Shown in pieces: positions 26,674 through 39,702 of a DNA stretch of 64,000 nt. A program made the translations under genes and the position numbers. This DNA is from Tyto alba. Lineage: Eukaryota; Chordata; Aves; Strigiformes; Tytonidae. The notes beneath the pieces were generated by a model that saw only the letters and a program-made list of their open reading frames with translations, had not been told where the DNA came from and did no database searches. The stretch is taken from assembly GCF_018691265.1 (NCBI RefSeq), contig NW_024881313.1:10430501-10494500 (forward strand), given 5' to 3'. Every line of letters starts with the position of its first letter. Positions within the stretch are counted from its first letter, which is position 1.

Positions 26674-29600
26674 AAAAAGAGGCCAGATGATTGGGAGATA
26701 GGTAATTACCTGTTTCTTTAAAGAAGACATAGTCAGGTCCAACCTCATTCAGCTGCCAACACTTGCATAAAGCTGCTGGAGAGAGCTCCTGTGAATACCC
26801 AATTGCATGGCCCTAATTTGAGATAAAATAATGCATCTAACTATACTGTTATCTATAATTGATAGGCACTTATGAGTGAAATTCATTGAAATCTCACCTC
26901 TGGCCCAACCTCTGCCACTCCAGGAAGCAAGATTCATAGCACTTTCCTTTCTGATTTTATCTAAATCATTGTGTGAACTTTATAGGGGGTTTAAGCAGTA
27001 AATTGTACACAATAAACATATAGAAGTAGCCTAGCATGAAGTAGAGCCTTTTAATAACAGAGCCTGCATTTGTTTGTTTTCTTTTTCCTCCTTTAAGAAT
27101 ATATATAGAAAAATAAATCATTTTGTTTGGTCCCCTGCTAAGACTAATCTTTTCTTCGAATGTCATCCATTTTCTAGAACTGTAAAAAATTGAAGAGCTT
27201 TCCCCTTTTGACCTGCTAATACATCTCAGTCACAGTTCACTGAGAAGCTGAGACAATGTACACACTGATAACAAGACAGACTGTTATGTCCCGATTTTTT
27301 TAATCTTGCCTATATGAGCATTACTGTGACACAACTTATCAGATTTGGAATAATGTAATTAATTTATTAAATTTCACATAATTAAACTAGTCACCTCTAA
27401 ATGTATCCAAAGGGATCTTTTTATGTTGCTAATCTGGATTTTTCATTCCATTTTTGTGTTTAACAAATTATTTAATGGATGATTGCATACAATATTATTT
27501 CTAGATTGAGTAACCCTCGTCTCTCACTTATAGAGGGCAACAAATGTGGTGATATACCGGTATGATTCCCTATGCTATGTTCTTCTACCTCTGTTTTGCA
27601 GAGTCTAGAAGCCCAAAAAAGCAGCATCAGTGCTGTGGTTCTCTTGCATAAAGGCAAATGTATGAACAAGACCCAAGAAGAGATCTTACATACTATGTGA
27701 CATTTCTTCTTTTCATGGGTGCACAAAGTTCAGAAGGAACAGGCTTGTGGGTAGTGGTTCAGCTGGCAGTAGTCACTAATCAGAAGTCTTTTAAAGTTGT
27801 CTAGATTCAAAAGCCACTTCAGTTTAACTGTTTATTCTATTTTCTACTAATTTAAATTCATATAACCTAACATTTTAATTTTACTTACTAAAAATCAGTT
27901 TACCTTGATGTAGTTTGTCCTAACTGAAAAAAAAAAGATCACAGTTACACTACGGGCATTTCCATTGAATCAAAAGAAGTCTTTATGTACTCACTCGCAA
28001 AGAAAAGCCCTCTTAAAACAAACACAAAAAATATAGGCTGAGCACTAGTTTAAGTAAAAAGTTGCAAAATCACCTGTCAATAAAATCAAGGCAGTAGCTG
28101 TGCAACATATTGTTAAACTTTTTGTTGAACAGCCACCACTTGATCAACTGTTGACAAAGACAGGTGATATGCTTCTGGATCTAGATTGGGGAAAGAGATC
28201 CTACCTCTGCCAGACCCTGTTGGTTCAGGTCTTGTTCTTAAGGATTTCCTGAAAATAATCTATTCTTATATCTACCTCACTAAAAATCCATTTTGTATTC
28301 CATTTTTTAATTGTATTAGGGTTAGAAAATTTGAGCTTTTTTTGGTTTTCATTTTTCCTAGTCAGTATTAAATATTGAAGGTAATTATTACAAACTCTGT
28401 GTGTGAATTTCTTTTGATTCAGCAGGAATAACCTTGATAAAATGCTCAGTTTTGCAAAGATGCCCTTTCAAGATGTAAATTAGCACAATTACATTAGTTG
28501 AAAACATATTTTGGAGGTATGCAATCAAAATAATAAACTAGTTAACTAAAGCTTCCATGTGCAATCACATTTGGTAAATAAAAAATATTTTCTAATGAGA
28601 AACTTGATAAGATTTGCTTAGTGCAGTTTTTAATTTAGGTTGTACATAGTTTCAGTTTTATGCTATTGTAAAGGTAGGTGGCTTTTCTGCGTGGCGAAGT
28701 GGGAGATAAAAAGCAATTCTAGAAGTGGCCTAAACTACATCTGGAGAAGAAAAACATCAATGCATAATATCCAGGTCTTCCCCCACACTCAGCAAAATAA
28801 TTATATGGGACAGCAGGATATGGGGGGATTAAGTCAGCACTCAGCAAACAACAGATGCACAGCCTCAACTTCGTTCTTCACAATCCCTGGTCTGAGGTGC
28901 AGAACAAATAATGATTCTTAGAGAGGGAGAAAGTACATAATTATTGTGATTAACCCCACAGCAGTTCATCTTCAGATGAAGCTAAAGCAGTCAAAGAGTC
29001 CACAGTGGGTCCCAGACAGCCATGGGAAGAGGACCATTCCTTCAGATTCGCACACTGTACAGCAGTGGTGCCATGACTGCTTTCTATATGGCTGCCAATC
29101 TGTCCCTTTATGCCTTCTGGGGAGTCATAAAGGAATTTGAAAATATAATGAATAAAACACATTTGTTGTGAATTTCCCAGCAAATACTTTAAGCTGTACC
29201 AGAAAAACTGTGTGAATACAGTGAATATTCTGTTGTAGGACCTGCTTTGAAGGGTATTTTCTTATTTCTCTTTTTTTTCTTTTTAAGTATAATACTTTGT
29301 GACTCAAGTTTTAAGTGATTTTTAAAAATATTCTTACTAACCATCTCATCCCATTTACTTTAAATGGCAATATAGAATATGCATTATTTTGGTGTCACAG
29401 ACAGATCTGTAATCTAGGTTGCCCTACTTTTCTAACAACATTATCAATGGAATTTATTACTGGTTTAGCTACAGAAAGCTAATTCCTTGTAAACATGGAA
29501 CAGGAATCCTAATGAAGCTGCTGAAGCTGCAGTTTGAGCTTTGACATTGAAAGTGGGGGCAGAGAGAGTTGATCATATTGAGATAGAAGGAATGTGCATC

Positions 29601-30340
29601 TTGTAATATCTGATAGACACCACGAGTTGATTAGATTATAGGATAATAAAAACTTTTGTTTGTATGGTATCTTTGTCTGAGTAAGAAATGTAGGATTTCC
29701 TGTCTCACTAACCTATGCTGGTTAGGGGATCTGCTTTGTTTGATTATCCCAGATATACACATTCTAATTAAGTATCCATCCAAAGGTTTATTGTGGATAG
29801 AAGAGTCAAATCTTTTAGTTTTCAATTTCTTTTTCCTATAGTAATGAAAACATAGTTTTAATAAAATAGGCAGAAAGAATAACCTGAGGGAGTAGTTCAA
29901 GCACTCCTGATTTAGAACTGACAATCCTCAGAATGACATAGTGTTTAAGCAAACGGATGGAAGATGGAGATTAAGAGCTACTAAACATTACAGTCTAGTT
30001 GCAATTTCCAGTACAGAACATCTGTGAACTACTGATATCCAGAAGCTAGAGGTAAAAATCTAGAAGGGATGTGTTGCTCTGTATTTTTATTTTTTATCAA
30101 GATAGGAACTGAAGGAAACATCTGGGACATCAAATACTATCAAGTGCTGTCACAAATGACAATGCAACAGAACTACTCAAAAATGTCCATGGATTATCAG
30201 ATCCACAGTACTGTTACATACTTCTCTACCCGATACCAGAAATTTAAGATGAATAATGAGACCCAAAATCATACAGTGAAATGGAAAGAATACAGATGTG
30301 ATCACAGTCACCAGCAGCCCTACATCCATGCAATATGAGG

Positions 30341-30344
<4 letters not shown>
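26674..30344. other. Noncoding stretch
   Basis: No gene or named repeat was seen. Blocks at 27230-27400 and 28950-29110 are more complex in composition than the surroundings; the former has a look common in conserved noncoding DNA (see findings). Confidence 0.5.

Positions 30345-30371
<27 letters not shown>
30345..30371. repeat. Poly(A) tract (27 A)
   Basis: A run of 27 A is followed by CAACAAAATAAGACAAAAC. The preceding ~270 bases carry an 89-codon open frame ending just before the tract (TGA at 30336-30338), which superficially resembles a retroposed 3' end, but the peptide is not recognised. Confidence 0.95.
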
Positions 30372-33300
30372 CAACAAAATAAGACAAAACAAAAACCGCA
30401 CAACTAAGGATGAAAAATACCTAAACCCTTCCAGGTGAACCCAGAAGGCAGACCCTGGTCTTTGCTGCTAAGATAGCAAACTCCCAGCTGGCCTTTGTCC
30501 TGGAGTAAAAATTCCCAGGTTAGCAATTGATTTAGCTTTTGGTTATGTGAATGGGAGTGCCACTTCAGGTAAGTTAGTGGCACCTGGTGTGCTGGCAAAT
30601 AACTAATCTAAATATTTATCTATGGCCAATCTATAGTCAGAAAAAGGGAAGGAGCAACTCTCCATCTGAGAAGGGTTACACATGTTATATATCAAGAAGA
30701 AAAAAATTCTTCAGAAAAGACCTAGTTGTTATAAACATACCTGAAAGATATTGTGCACATATCACAGATTTCTGTATTTTAAAATTAACTTTTTATTTTT
30801 TAAATTAGTGAAATCAGATTTCCATCTATCCTGTTACTTTGAGCTGATGTAGATATTTCACTCTTATGGTAGGAGAAGAAAGTGGGGCTTGCATAAAGGA
30901 ATTAAAAGGAGGCTTTAATAAAAGTAATTTGTTTTTTGAAATTATGACACAATCAAAACTGAAGGCAGTGGCCAACCTTTCCTGAGAAGAGAAAGGTAAC
31001 CTGTACTTATTAGATGCTATTAAACAAAACCATAACTGAATTCTGTTCCATTTAATTTCTTAAAAATATTTTGTCAGGTTCAAGATTCTAGAATCCAAGC
31101 CAGCCTAATGATAGATCAAGAGTATTGCCTGTGGTTTCTGAATTTGTAGAAATCACCTTTAACTAACACTGTCATATATTCGAAGTTGTATTATTAACTC
31201 TGGTAAAATAGAAGGTTTTTCACATCTAACCATGTGTTCATAAACTCAGCCTACAGTCACTGTCAGGTTTTTTGCATGTTGTTTAAATATCTGAGTAGTC
31301 TTTCCAATCCTCCAGTGCTGCTTACAGCACCTGTCTACCACAATTGAAGAACTAAATTCTTGTACGTTGGCGCCTCTTTTGGCCTGTATTTGAATTAACC
31401 CATACTTACATGTAAATTGATTACATTCCAGATTTACCCATTCAAGACACACTGAACTTTTAGTGAAGAGTGGTTGATTATGTGGATTATGATTTAAAAA
31501 AAAAAATAAAGGAACATTCTTTTTCTTCTATATATTATAAGGAAATTTTGATGTATGTTTCTGACACTTTCCCTGTTACAGTCAATCAACAGTATTGATT
31601 TTGATGGGGTAATGCTCACTTAAAGCCAGTGAAGATCTTATTTTCCAGTAGTGAAGTTGCAACTGTTTTGACCGTCAGATGGAACATAGCCTCTTTTCCA
31701 GTGTTGTAGGGATAAATGCTTTTATTGTCCACTGAGATTTATCAGCCGTAGCCTTTACAAACAGGAAAATGTCAAGATGCTACAAAATACAACATTTGTA
31801 AATAATACATCTGATGTTCATTTCTAGTGATTCCTTCATTCCTTAGGCAAGCTACATATATATTGTATTCCGTTTCTGTGAAGTAAATTATAGCTCCATT
31901 TTATTAATGATTACATATCCATGGATGAACATAATACTAATAAACTGTTCCATAAATAGCCGAACTAATGAGGACTGATTTCCTACAGATGTATGTCCTG
32001 TGACCCTTAGTGTCCTTGCTGTGACAATCCCATTTTCACATATGGTCTACTTCCACATGCTGATCTAGGCTGTGTGTTTCTGATTAACCAATCAGTATTT
32101 GCTGATTTCTGGGATTTGTTACAAATGGAAAAAATGCTAGACACTTTCTTTAAACTGCAGTTATCCTGTTTGTGTACAGGCCATGTATCGATGAAAGAAG
32201 TAGTTAATTCTTTAAGGGCTCATCAACTATTTGATGCTTTGTAATTTTGACTGTTCCTCCTCCATGCTCCCCAATATAAAGCATTTGTAGCCTTATACAG
32301 TCAGATTCAGATAAAATTTGGAATTTGATTGATCCACAGTATTGCATCCAATTTAGACATATTGTATGTGATAAAACTGTAAGGTCTTAGAGTAATTGAC
32401 TCTTGAACATAATGGGTTATAATGCTGTCATTAAATGACTGATTGGTTGTTCTATGCTATTGCAAAGAAATCCTGTGGAAAAGAACGTCTGGAAAGTGCA
32501 GATGTTCATCCATCGCAACTGGGGGTAGATTTGTTTCTTTTGATGTGTAATTGCAACTGATAATTGTATAGAAAAAAAAATCAGGATGTTAATGTTTCAG
32601 ATCTCTTTCTCTTAACATGCATGACATCTCTATGGTAATGTTGTCTTATCTCTGACTCCTGACACTATCCCTCTCTCTAAGCTACCTTATATGTGCATGT
32701 CTACACAGACGTGACCATTTTCAGTAAGTCGTAATTGTGTTGTCCATGCAGCCCCTAATCCCACCTGCTGAAGTTCTGCTGGCTCTCCTTTCCTCTCAGT
32801 CCAGCCTAGGATTCAGCATATATCTTACTGTTTGTGTTCCTTCCAGGAAACCAACATCTAAGAATGCCCTCAGGATAACCTCAGGATGGTGAGGGCACAA
32901 TGCAGTTTATTTTCCAAGCCTCTCCAGGAAACTATTGGTGTTATGTTGCTTAAATCCATTTGAGGAATCCCTATAAGTTTCTTATCTTTTTAATTAATTA
33001 TTTGAAAGCATAAACTTCATCATGAATCATTCACTGGAAGTGGGCTGTAATTGATTAATAACAAAAAGGGCAAGCAAAATCTCCTACTTCTTAAAATTTT
33101 GTTCATGGTCTTGTTAAGCCCTCATTTGTGTCTATGCCTATAGTCCTACATATCTATATCGATGTACATCTGCTTGTGAACTGTAATTTCCTTGTAATGT
33201 TTCCTTGTACCAAATATACTTACTGAAATTTGTGTGTGAGCACATGTGAGGACATCTCTATAGTGTGTGTTTCACTTGAAGTACTTCCCTAAACATGGGG

Positions 33301-35804
33301 GCTTTTATAAAATCAGTAGATTCATGGGTACATTAAATAGGAAATAACATTGCCTGGAAGAGAAGGAAGAAATAATCTTAACATCCTATGATATAAAATA
33401 GGATTTCTGTCAATTTGATTGGTTTTACTCCTAATTTAATTTACTAACCATTTTATAAGACACTGTCTTATGATATGCCTTTTTCCCTCCTAAATATATT
33501 TAATGTCCTAACTGAAAGATTTCAGTGATTTCCTGTTATTTCTTGTTTCCTTTGACATCTGTCATCATAAATAACTTGTACCCTTTTTTCCTTTGATCAA
33601 AAGAGTGTGCCTCAGATTTAATTTGGGCAATGTAAGGTAAAAACCAAAAGCCACCAAGGTAATTTGTAATTTTCCTATGGCTCTATGAAACGATAAACTG
33701 CCCTCAGTTATGAACTTCAGTTATGAACTCCAGATCATTCCTGTCCTGTTTTAATTGCTAAATCCTTATAATGCCAGCATTGCAGCTACTCTCTAAGTCT
33801 ACAAAAATATTCTGTAGCAGTTTTGCTGGTTCTGATATTACCATTTATCTTACAGACCCATATTTCTCATTTGTTTGTTGTGTTTTTGTTCATGTTTCTG
33901 ACAGTCCATATGCATTTGTGATCTATTAGCTTTAGACAGGAGTAGTATTTTTTCCATGTTAGTAGAGTCTAGCCCACTGATACTTAGTTCATGATGAGAA
34001 GTATTAGATACTAAGATGAGAACTAGTATCACAGGTAATATGAAGTGAGCAGTCGTAAGTCAGCTTTGCTGTACCTTCACTAGGACTTTGGGCTTTTTAT
34101 ATTCTGCTTCGAAACAACATATTCAGGAATTAAAACTTAGTAAAATAAAATCAATTACTGAATGAAATTTAATATAAGTTCTCTACTACTTATTCAGATT
34201 CAACATCTTTTGTTAGTATGTTCCTGTGAAAATGCACCTGTAAATTAGCTGTTTCCACACAAGAATTAGTAGTTGAACACTTGGTTGGTGTTCTGTGGGC
34301 AACTGAGTAAACAGTATCATCTGTTCTCTTTGATTGGACCTGTTCTGGTGGAGTTACCAGGTCATCATCAACAACTTTGATAAAACCCAACTGAATAAAT
34401 TGTGTGGCTGCCCTGAAAAAATTCTGCTTCAGTGGTATTATTTTATGCTATTTATGTGATCTATAGAAATGCATATGAATTACATATATATAAGAATATG
34501 AGTGCATGCACTGGTGCAGTGAGAGAACTTAGAATTCTATTTCACACTTTAAAGATTCAGACATTCACTGCATTCAGGGAAATTCTGGTGACAGTGATAG
34601 TGACTATCTTTTGTTTCAGTTGTATTTCATGTATTCTAATTTGTAATATTTTGTTTTCCTCAATATATTCCATTAAATAATTAAATACATTCCATTAAAT
34701 AATGCTTTACTTTAGTGCAGTTGAGTAGCTGGGTGTGGGTAGTATTTTTTTATCATAATAAAAATTCTGTGTAGTTTTGCAATATCATCTTTTCTTCTCT
34801 TTTCATGCAACAGTGCATATTTTGAGTCACCTTTCCAATTTTCAATAGAGTATCACCAAAACTGGGTAGACTCCGTTTTGAGAAAACTTACAGAAGGGAA
34901 CCCAAACTCTGAATGATATGAACTTAACTAGACTAGAACAAGTCAGATATTGTACATCAGGGTTGTACAATAGTAAAACTATGATTGTTTTCTGTGTGAA
35001 GTTTCATAATTGTGATTAGACCTAATCATTCTGTTTTGAGCAGCCAAAATAATTTCAGGTTCTTGTTATAGAGGCATTTTACAGTGTATCCAAAAAATGT
35101 ATAGAAAAAGGCTTTTGTAAAATTGTGAGAAGCTTTTGCATTTGTAGAGAATGAATTCGGCCCATTTTCTTGCTGTTGACAAAGTACATTCCTTTTAATC
35201 TAGTCATTATAGGGAAAGTCAGCAAAAGCAGGGGAGGAAATACAGAGATTATAGGAAATGACTGTTTAAAATACATCTGCAAATGAGTAATGCTGGGCTT
35301 GTGTTGCAATACCGCATCAATTTTCCTAGTGTTGTATGCTACAGATATGCTACACTATGCATTTGTGTGTCATCTTTTTACGATCTTAAAGGTGCTCCTC
35401 TATTACCAGACATAACCAGAATTCTAGGCATGTGTTTTGAACTTAATTTACCAGGAAAAGTACTGACTTTATAGTTTTATGTATATTGTTTCATTTATCA
35501 TTGCTTAGAGCTCAAGTTCATTGTGTATTGTGGGGAAAATATGTCTTAGAATGTCCTGGAAGTTTGACCAAATTAAGGATTTAGTTCAGAACTAATGATG
35601 ATGTAATATGTAGAAATATAGTTTCTTGGGTTTTGATATGTTAGATAGCAATAATGTTGCTCACTTTCACAGTGAGATGACCTTCCAATTTTTGTTTCTA
35701 CTAGCACTAGCTTAGTGCAACAGAGGGACTACGTCTTCCTACTGATTACCTTATGAAATTGTCATTGAAAAAACTTTGACCTGTTTTTAAGAAGTGACTT
35801 GTTC
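30372..35804. other. AT-rich noncoding stretch
   Basis: No gene or named repeat was seen. It contains small direct repeats (CTTCAGTTATGAACT twice near 33707-33730; TTCCATTAAATAAT twice near 34668-34703) and a homeodomain-site-like cluster at 32985-33065. Confidence 0.5.
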
Positions 35805-35834
35805 TGTTTTGTTTTGTTTTGTTTTTTTTTTTTT
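35805..35834. repeat. TTTTG / T-rich simple repeat
   Basis: TGTTTTGTTTTGTTTTGT followed by T13, a simple-sequence tract. Confidence 0.9.
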
Positions 35835-38337
35835 CCAAAGTAACAAATCAATTAGTATCATTTACAAAGTATTTGCCTCTAAAAACCCATTTAAAAATCA
35901 ATTTTTAAGCTTTAAGTCATTCATTCCTCTGTTTTATTGAAAACGCAAAAATAGATACATATTTTTCATTATTAAATTTTGTAAACAAATTCATCCCTAT
36001 CCCAACTTTTAGTGGCAAGTTTAAATGTAGAACATATTTTTAAGAGCTAAGAATAAGAATTTATTGATAAGGAAAAGGTAGACAGTAGTGTATCTGGACA
36101 AAGTGTACTGTTGTAAGAGTGATAGGTCTAGCTGAAGAAACTGTATGAAAAAGAATATAGACTTCCAGGACAAAATGCCAAATAGCTGTGAAGACTGACT
36201 ATTTTTAAATAAAAGCAATGTTCACTCTGGCGTCCAAAGCTCCCTCTTTTAAAGCTAGAAATAAACATCTGTTAGTTTTTCCATTGTAAACCTTGATTTT
36301 TATGGGTTTATAGTAGGGTCATAAAAAGTCATTCCTTGCTGAAACTTGACATCATAAAAGGCTAGGAAAGTCCTTTGGGTAAGTAATAAATAGATTAAAG
36401 GATGATAGAAAGGTATGTTTTCAGTACAAGCACACCAAAACACACACAAAATTTCACCCCATTGTCCATTTGACTTGTACCCTTTAATCATAGTTCAAAG
36501 CTAAGCAGAATTTCTTCTTTGAAAAGCGTACTTATGGATTCAGGAGATGCTTTTCCAATTCCATCCCAAAGTAAAGGGAGAAAACTCGAGGGGAGTGAAC
36601 TTCTATGATGATCTGACTCCATAAGCAGAGGAAGCCTGGAGATCATAAGACCTCTCCCAGAACTTCACCGGTTTTTGGCCACATTCTTGGCCCAATATAT
36701 CTTCAAAACTTGTATGTCACTTTCTGTCTTCTTTCACAGTTATAGATCATTAAAAGTTGTAGTCATATGAATTTCATTAAAATCTAGAGACTTAGTATCT
36801 ACCTTAGTAGTAAAATATAGGTTTGCAAAAGTAAATAAAACAAAAATAAGCATTTACAGCACAACAGCCTTGTCACCCAGTTGAGAAAATTTATGATGGT
36901 GAGTTTTGTTATGCCCAAAGTGGCAGCATAGGCCATGCTCCCTGGTATTCAATATCAAAGGTTTTTTTTTGTCTTTGATTCTTCTAGTTATGGATGCAAA
37001 AGTGAAAAATCCATGCTATTTTCAAGCATTTTTGAGTTCTTTTAAGAAATCACTGGCTATTCCTGGGCTGTTTACCTTAGGTGTGATCTTGCATTCGCTG
37101 AAGATCAGTGGAAGAGGGGTGCAAAAGCACGTCACTGGTGCTGCTTTTAAATCTTCAGGCATGATTCTAGCAAGCAGCTACCAAATAACTCAATTAAGTT
37201 TTCCCATAAATAAGCTAAGCAAGGTGTGGCAAAAGTCCTTGAGACAATGGTCTGGAATAATTTTTAGGTTCAGTTGCCAAACTACTTAGATCATAAATGG
37301 AGACAAATCACTTAGGACTAAATAATGACGAAGTTTAATTTGAAGCATCACTAATGCGAGCAAAAAGAGTAATATATAGAATAAGCTGAAGATAAGGTTC
37401 TTATCTGGCTCCTGCTTTATAAGTGATTGAGCTGAGTACTGTTAGTCTCAAAGCCCAGTTCCTGGAAACACAAATAATGGTGGGAGAAGAAGGGAGAATG
37501 AACAGTTATTTTAGATGTGTCATAGTTTGTGTCTGCCAAAGAAGAGAAATTAAGCTAAAGATAGAATTAGATTCAGGCTATCTACTCTTGTACAGCTGTC
37601 TCAGTGCTTAAGAAGTACACAGTGCCCAGTAGTTGATGGAAGGTGGTCTGAATCATTCTAAAATTAGCATGTTTAAGATCTGCTTAAATAGATTTTAGGT
37701 AAAGATAAGAGGTCTCAGTAATATCCATGGCAATTACCAAAACATCCAGCAAAACCAAAGGATTAGTCCTCTGTGTTCATTTGGCTCTGGATCATTTACC
37801 TTGCTAGAACATACTTTGTTTTGGAAGAGCCATCCTTGTTAACATGGCCAATTAAGTAAGGAAACCAGGAAAGAGCTCCAGAATTTCATTAGCAAAGCCA
37901 TAATCTAAACTGAATGCCTAAGTTTTCCGTAATGCAACTGTAAGTAAATGTTATTCATGAAGAATAATTAAGCATTTGCTATCTTTCCTTTTTAGTGCTA
38001 AACTTTCTAGGGAATTTACTTTTAGTTAGACAATAGGAGTTTACTTTATATCTTTCATACATGGGAGAATCAGAAATAAAAGATTTATTAAGCAAGCTTC
38101 AACATGACCATTTGATGTTTTACTATTACAGTGTGAATTTCTTCATAAGAGATATAGATTAGCTTATCTTCACTTATAGAAGAAGCCGGTTAATGCAATG
38201 CCAGATCAGGGTTATTATATCAGTCATATGAATCTTATAAAAAGCCAAAGGCAGGCAATAGTATTTGCATTTAATGAAACAGTGATTTTTGTAATGTAGC
38301 TGACTAAGGGAAAGAATCTTATGCCAATAAAAGTCTC
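35835..38337. other. Noncoding stretch
   Basis: The longest open frame (127 codons, 36906-37289, +) has no recognisable domain and no obvious promoter or splice context, so I do not call it a gene. Sequence at 36540-36700 and 36840-37620 is somewhat GC-richer and may be old, unrecognised repeat. Confidence 0.45.
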
Positions 38338-38580
38338 ATCCCTCCCTCCCTCCCTCCCTCCCTCCCTCCCTCCCTCCCTCCCTCCCTCCCTCCCTCCCTC
38401 CCTCCCTCCCTCCCTCCCTCCCTCCCTCCCTCCCTCCCTCCCTCCCTCCCTCCCTCCCTTCTCTTCCTTCCTTCTCTTCCTTCCTTCCTTCCTTCTCTTC
38501 CTTCCTCCCTCCCTTCCTCCCTCCCTTCCTCCCTCCCTCCCTCCCTTCCCTCCCTTCTCTCCCTTCCCTCCCTCCCTCCC
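38338..38580. repeat. CCCT/GGGA microsatellite, pure then interrupted
   Basis: From 38340 to about 38458 the tract is an almost perfect CCCT tetranucleotide array (roughly 29 units). It then degrades into CTTCC/CTTCCC/CCCT variants up to 38580. The minus strand is GGGA/GGAA polypurine. Long open frames reading through it in several frames on both strands (PSLP-type and GREG-type peptides) are artefacts of the 4-base repeat. Confidence 0.98.
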
Positions 38581-39343
38581 ATGCTGGGATGTTTGGCTGA
38601 CAGTCCAGATATGCTCCCTCTCTGGGACCTTTGCCATCAAAGTTAAGGAACTGTAGGGTTTATTTCATGGGTAATTTAGGCAAATAATGAAACACATTCC
38701 ACTGGGTTCCTAGGCATGAGGCACACAAAACTAATATTGCCTTTTGTCTTGACTTGGTATGTCACCAGCTAATCTCTGATAGTAAAGAGAAACACCACCT
38801 CTTCTTTTCTTTGTCGAGATGATACCCAACTGGCATTTTCTCTTCACAAATGTGGTTTGAATCTGTCCAGATGCCACATTTTAACTTCTTTTCTAACCCT
38901 CTCACACCTCCTTCACCTTGGCTTTCTAAATCTCTTTTCTAAATATTTTCAGTCAGACGTATAGACTCCAACCATTTAGAAATAAACTGAGAAATAAATA
39001 TGAAATAAATGCAAATTGGATGAGAGTGTTGCCCTTTCAAGTAATACACAATAATAATATTGTTCTCGTCATTTGTGTTCTTCCCTTGTTTTTGTATGAA
39101 TCTTGGCCTGCTTCTTTGTCTTGGTTTCAGCTGGGTTAAAATTAATTTTTCTTCTTAATAGCTAGAATAGTGCTGTGTTTTGGATTCAGTGTGGGATTTG
39201 GTATGAGAAGAATGTTGATAACACACTGATATTTTCAGTTGTTGCTAAGAAATCAAGAACTTTTCAACTCCCCATTTCCTGCTTGTGCGCTGGTACACAA
39301 GAAGCTAGGAGGGAGCAGAGCCAGAGCATCAGACCCAAATTAT

Positions 39344-39389
39344 CCAATGAAATATCCCATATAATGTAATGTCATGCTCAGTATATAAA
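39344..39389 (+). promoter_or_regulatory. LTR U3 promoter: CCAAT box and TATA box
   Basis: CCAAT at 39344-39348 and TATATAAA at 39382-39389 are spaced as in a retroviral U3 core promoter, placing transcription start about 30 bases after the TATA box. Whether it is still active cannot be judged from sequence. Confidence 0.65.
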
Positions 39390-39570
39390 GGAGAGGCGGC
39401 CAGGAAAGAGGGGGTTCTCTCTCGCTTCCAGGATTGCGATTTCAGGATCTTGGTATTTCGGGATTGCTAGCCAGGAATGGGCTGGGTATCAGTTGGCAGG
39501 TGGTGAGCAACTGCATAGTGCACTACCTGTTTGTACTTTCTATTTTTGTTATTTTTTTCATATTCTAATT

Positions 39571-39576
39571 ATTAAA
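39571..39576 (+). terminator. LTR polyadenylation signal (ATTAAA)
   Basis: ATTAAA lies in the R/U5 part of the LTR, downstream of the TATA box and just upstream of the conserved TTATCTCAACC block, the position where avian LTRs of this type carry their poly(A) signal. Confidence 0.6.
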
Positions 39577-39702
39577 CTTTTTTTATCTCAACCTACGAGT
39601 CTTCCTTTAGCCCTCCAGTTCCCTCCCCCATCCCCCAAGCAGGGGGAGGGGAAGCAAGTGGCTGCGTGGTGTTTGGCTGCCATCCGGGTTTAAATCACCC
39701 CA

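Larger units (their letters stand above)
39117..39702 (+). mobile_element. Solo LTR of an avian endogenous retrovirus
   Basis: The element starts TGTCTTGGTTTCAGCTGGG and ends GGGTTTAAATCACCCCA (TG...CA, 586 bp). Recognisable blocks of a widespread bird LTR occur in order: AGTGCTGTGTTTTGGATT, GAATGTTGATAACACACTGA, TTTTCAGTTGTTGCTAAG, ACACAAGAAGCTAGGAGGG, TCATGCTCAGTATATAAA, GGTGGTGAGCAACTGCATAG, ATTAAAC...TTATCTCAACC and GGCTGCGTGGTG. Flanking pentamers TTCTT (39112-39116) and TCCTT (39703-39707) match at 4 of 5 positions, consistent with a decayed 5-bp target duplication. No primer-binding site, gag, pol or env sequence follows, so this is a recombination-derived solo LTR. I place it with ERVL/ERVK-like avian LTRs from memory of the blocks; the exact family is not certain. 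Confidence 0.9.

Noticed and set aside
36906..37289. 127-codon + strand open frame
   Set aside because: No similarity to a known protein and no regulatory or splice context; expected occasionally by chance in 64 kb.
38224..38656. Three open frames of 87-138 codons on both strands around the CCCT array
   Set aside because: They are translations of a 4-base repeat (GREG and PSLP peptides) and are present in every frame simply because the repeat lacks stops.
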